Shown here: positions 30,251-32,280 of the stretch, in pieces
How positions within the stretch are numbered: the stretch's first letter is position 1
Layout: every line of letters starts with the position of its first letter
DNA from: Gemmatimonadota bacterium
GTDB taxonomy: Bacteria; Gemmatimonadota; Gemmatimonadetes; Longimicrobiales; Gaopeijiaceae
Assembly: GCA_012267505.1 (NCBI GenBank)
Contig: JAAXGI010000183.1
Span: forward strand, 1-32,280
Length of the DNA: 32,280 nt
Direction: 5' to 3'
Program-made: the position numbers and the translations under genes
The notes under the pieces: model-generated
Told to the model about the DNA's origin: nothing
Databases searched by the model: none
The model's input: the letters and a program-made list of their open reading frames with translations, nothing else

Positions 30251-31699
30251 ATGGGGGAGTGTCGGGATCGTTCGGGAGGGGTCTTGCATCGGGACCGGTC
30301 GACGCGTCTCGCTGCGGGCGCATTCGTGGCCATCGCCGCCGCCGGACTCTCGCCGGTTGCGGCCGCGGTCCTTGAGCAGCAGGGACCGGACGCGGTCTAC
30401 CGCGTCCCGATTGTCGGGGTGATCGAGCTCGGGCTCGCACCCTTCGTCGAGAGGAGTCTCGAGGAAGCCCGGGAGTCGGGCGCGAGCGCCGTGGTTCTGG
30501 ACATCGACACCCCCGGAGGCCGGGTGGACGCCGCCGAGCGCATGGCGGATGCGATCAGCGATTCGGAAGTGCCCGTCTACGCATACATCAACCGGCGCGC
30601 GCTTTCGGCCGGGGCGCTGATCTCGCTTGCCGCCCAGCGCATCTACATGCGGCCGGGCTCTGTGATCGGGGCGGCCACGCCCGTCACGGGAGAGGGGCAG
30701 CGGGCCCCCGAGAAGATCGTCTCCGCGATGCGGAGTTCCATGCGCGCACTTGCCGAGGCACGTTCGCTCGATCCCGCCGTGGCCGAGGCGATGGTCGATG
30801 AACAGATCGAGGTTCCGGGCGTGAGCGAGGCGGGCCAGCTCCTCACTCTCACGACAGAGGAAGCGGTCGATCTCGCCTACGCCGAGGAAGTCGACGACTG
30901 GAATGCCCTGATGGCGACGCTTGGCACGACCGGGGGGCAGGTGGTCGACCAGGAGGTCAACTGGGCGGAGCGGCTCGTGCGCTTCCTCTCGAATCCGGTG
31001 GTCTCGCCCTTCCTCCTCTCGCTCGGCTTCCTCGGGCTCCTCGTCGAGATCCGGACTCCGACTTTCGGGCTCGCGGGAGCGGTCGGCGTCACCTCGCTTG
31101 CCCTCTTCTTCGGCTCGCACATGCTCGTCGGGCTGGCCGGGCTCGAGGGGCTGATCATCTTCGGGCTCGGGATCACGCTGATGCTGATCGAGGCGTTCTT
31201 CATCCCCGGGTTCGGCATCTTCGGGATCCTCGGGGGAATCGGCGCCCTCGCGGGCGTCTACATGTCCATGCTGGGGGGGCTCCCCGTCTCGGGGGACTTT
31301 GCGCGGGCGGGCACGGTCCTGAGCTCGGCGCTCGCCCTCGTCCTGGTCGGCTCCTGGCTCATGGTGAAGCGCCTTCCCTCGAATCGTCGCCTCACGAATC
31401 TCGGGATCTTTCTAGGGGAGGAGACGAGCGCCGAGACCGGATACACCTCCCAGGTGCGGCGCCCGGATCTGGTCGGACGGGAGGGAGTGGCGCTCACCGA
31501 CCTCAGGCCGGCCGGCACGGCCCGGTTCGGAGACGAGCGCGTCGACGTCGTGACGGAGTCGGAGTGGATCGAGGAGGGGAGCCGGGTGAGCGTCGTCGCC
31601 TCGGAAGGCTACCGGCATGTGGTGCGGGTGATCGAGGCGCCGCGCGAGCTCATGAAGGCGCGGGAATCGGAAGCGGGGACGGGGTCCGGCCAGGGCTGA
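30251..31699 (+). CDS. NfeD-family membrane serine protease (ClpP-class, long form)
   Basis: A protein of about 482 residues. A signal peptide covers the first 39 residues (core [19 protein letters not shown]). A ClpP/SppA-like protease domain follows (about 50-260): [22 protein letters not shown], catalytic Ser119 in [11 protein letters not shown] and a probable catalytic Lys155 in APEKIVSAM. Several membrane helices (about 268-380) and a C-terminal OB-fold NfeD domain (about 410-470, with [20 protein letters not shown]) complete it. Long-form NfeD proteases act with flotillin/stomatin partners, and floA is the next gene. The start is uncertain: ATG 30251, GTG 30236 (GGGGGA upstream) and TTG 30284 (GGAGG upstream) are all possible. 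Confidence 0.9.
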   Translation: MGECRDRSGGVLHRDRSTRLAAGAFVAIAAAGLSPVAAAVLEQQGPDAVYRVPIVGVIELGLAPFVERSLEEARESGASAVVLDIDTPGGRVDAAERMADAISDSEVPVYAYINRRALSAGALISLAAQRIYMRPGSVIGAATPVTGEGQRAPEKIVSAMRSSMRALAEARSLDPAVAEAMVDEQIEVPGVSEAGQLLTLTTEEAVDLAYAEEVDDWNALMATLGTTGGQVVDQEVNWAERLVRFLSNPVVSPFLLSLGFLGLLVEIRTPTFGLAGAVGVTSLALFFGSHMLVGLAGLEGLIIFGLGITLMLIEAFFIPGFGIFGILGGIGALAGVYMSMLGGLPVSGDFARAGTVLSSALALVLVGSWLMVKRLPSNRRLTNLGIFLGEETSAETGYTSQVRRPDLVGREGVALTDLRPAGTARFGDERVDVVTESEWIEEGSRVSVVASEGYRHVVRVIEAPRELMKARESEAGTGSGQG

Positions 31700-31733
31700 C
31701 GGGGCCCGCCCGCAAAGGGGAGATACAGCGGGA

Positions 31734-32280
31734 ATGAACGACGAACTGCTCTTTTTTGGTCCCACGGTGGCGCTTGTCGTCGTCGTGCTCTTCCTCGCCG
31801 CAGTGCTCTGGGCCATCCCGGTGCGCCTCTGGGTCGAGGCAATCTCCGCCGGCGCCCGTGTCGGGATCGGCTACCTCATCGGGATGCGGCTGCGGAAGGT
31901 GAACCCGCCGGCTGTGGTGCGCCCCCTGATCTGGTCCACGAAGGCGGGCCTCCATCTCGGGCTCGGCGACCTGGAGGCCCACTACCTGGCCGGGGGGATG
32001 GTCGACCGCGTCGTGAGGGCGCTCATCTCCGCCGACAAGGCGAACATCGAGCTCGGCTTCCAGCAGGCGGCCGCGATCGATCTGGCCGGCCGGGACGTCT
32101 TCGAGGCCGTGCAGGTGTCGGTCAACCCGAAGGTCATCACCACGCCGCGGGTCGCGGCGATGGCCCGCGACGGAATCCAGCTCATCGCCATGGCCAGGGT
32201 GACGGTCCGCGCCAACATCAACCGGCTCGTCGGTGGGGCGGGGGAGGAGACGATCCTCGCCCGCGTCGGCGAGGGGATCG
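31734..32280 (+). CDS. floA: Flotillin-like protein FloA (5' part, runs off window)
   Basis: The first 182 residues of a FloA/YqfA-type flotillin, which normally has about 330. An N-terminal membrane helix (about 8-30) precedes [26 protein letters not shown] in two close stretches. The SPFH-like part then holds [34 protein letters not shown] and [21 protein letters not shown], all characteristic. FloA organises membrane microdomains and influences protein turnover and secretion. It lies 34 bp after the NfeD-type protease, the usual pairing. Its C-terminal half lies beyond the window. Confidence 0.95.
   Translation, partial: MNDELLFFGPTVALVVVVLFLAAVLWAIPVRLWVEAISAGARVGIGYLIGMRLRKVNPPAVVRPLIWSTKAGLHLGLGDLEAHYLAGGMVDRVVRALISADKANIELGFQQAAAIDLAGRDVFEAVQVSVNPKVITTPRVAAMARDGIQLIAMARVTVRANINRLVGGAGEETILARVGEGI

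Noticed and set aside
1-32280. CRISPR arrays, tRNA or rRNA genes, integrases, transposases, prophage genes
   Set aside because: No spaced repeat array, cloverleaf sequence or recognisable mobile-element protein was found on either strand by reading.
1-32280. Many long open frames antisense to or out of frame with the listed genes
   Set aside because: In DNA this GC-rich, stop codons are rare, so shadow frames are long; they show Arg/Pro/Ser-rich low-complexity products without family motifs.

Overview
The window is about 32 kb of very GC-rich bacterial DNA (roughly 70% G+C, strong C/G at third codon positions). It is almost fully coding, with many start/stop overlaps of the ATGA, GTGA and TTGA kind. 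Most genes are ordinary chromosomal housekeeping genes. I see no tRNA, rRNA, CRISPR array, integrase, intact insertion sequence, or phage or plasmid hallmark. The gene set (RqcH/NFACT, LytR_C protein, VanZ protein, 7TM-HD phosphodiesterase PgpH, NfeD and FloA) fits a Gemmatimonadota-like or neighbouring FCB-group lineage. That assignment is an inference with modest confidence and was not tested by any search.

Layout. (1) 1-1105, minus: truA and a short transaldolase cut by the window edge. (2) 1383-7025: tryptophan genes trpD, then trpC-trpF-trpB-trpA, split by lexA on the opposite strand; lexA has its own promoter and a GTTC-N7-GTTC type SOS operator. trpE and trpG are not here. (3) 7083-8744, minus: an NFACT/RqcH-family gene, divergent from the next block. 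(4) 8933-12629: panB-panC (pantothenate), a YqeK-like HD hydrolase, a LytR_C-domain membrane protein and signal peptidase I, all overlapping and probably one transcript. (5) 12583-13785, minus: rlmN, whose end overlaps the end of lepB. (6) 14015-20613: VanZ-like protein, aspS, phoH, pgpH, ybeY and a VOC/glyoxalase-like protein, a tightly packed operon joining translation, RNA maturation and c-di-AMP turnover. (7) 20755-22734: a small membrane protein and a two-domain kinase, closed by a strong intrinsic terminator. (8) 23055-25357: RNase G, then L21 and L27. (9) 25398-26432: a membrane lytic transglycosylase. (10) 26450-27089, minus: chorismate mutase and a small unknown protein.

(11) 27100-30250 is the only clearly accessory stretch. 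On the minus strand it carries a decayed VanX-like D-Ala-D-Ala dipeptidase with several frameshifts, an EamA exporter and an LCMT-type methyltransferase, and it has looser spacing, a GATCAG repeat cluster and an A/T-rich promoter. (12) 30251-end, plus: an NfeD-type membrane serine protease and floA (flotillin-like), cut by the window edge.

No novel defence or mobile system is visible. The points most worth a second look are the LexA operator inside a split trp cluster, the NFACT protein that seems to lack the Arg of its DR motif, the displaced catalytic Glu in PanB, the frameshifted VanX relic, and the palindromes at 8812-8831 and 27213-27241.
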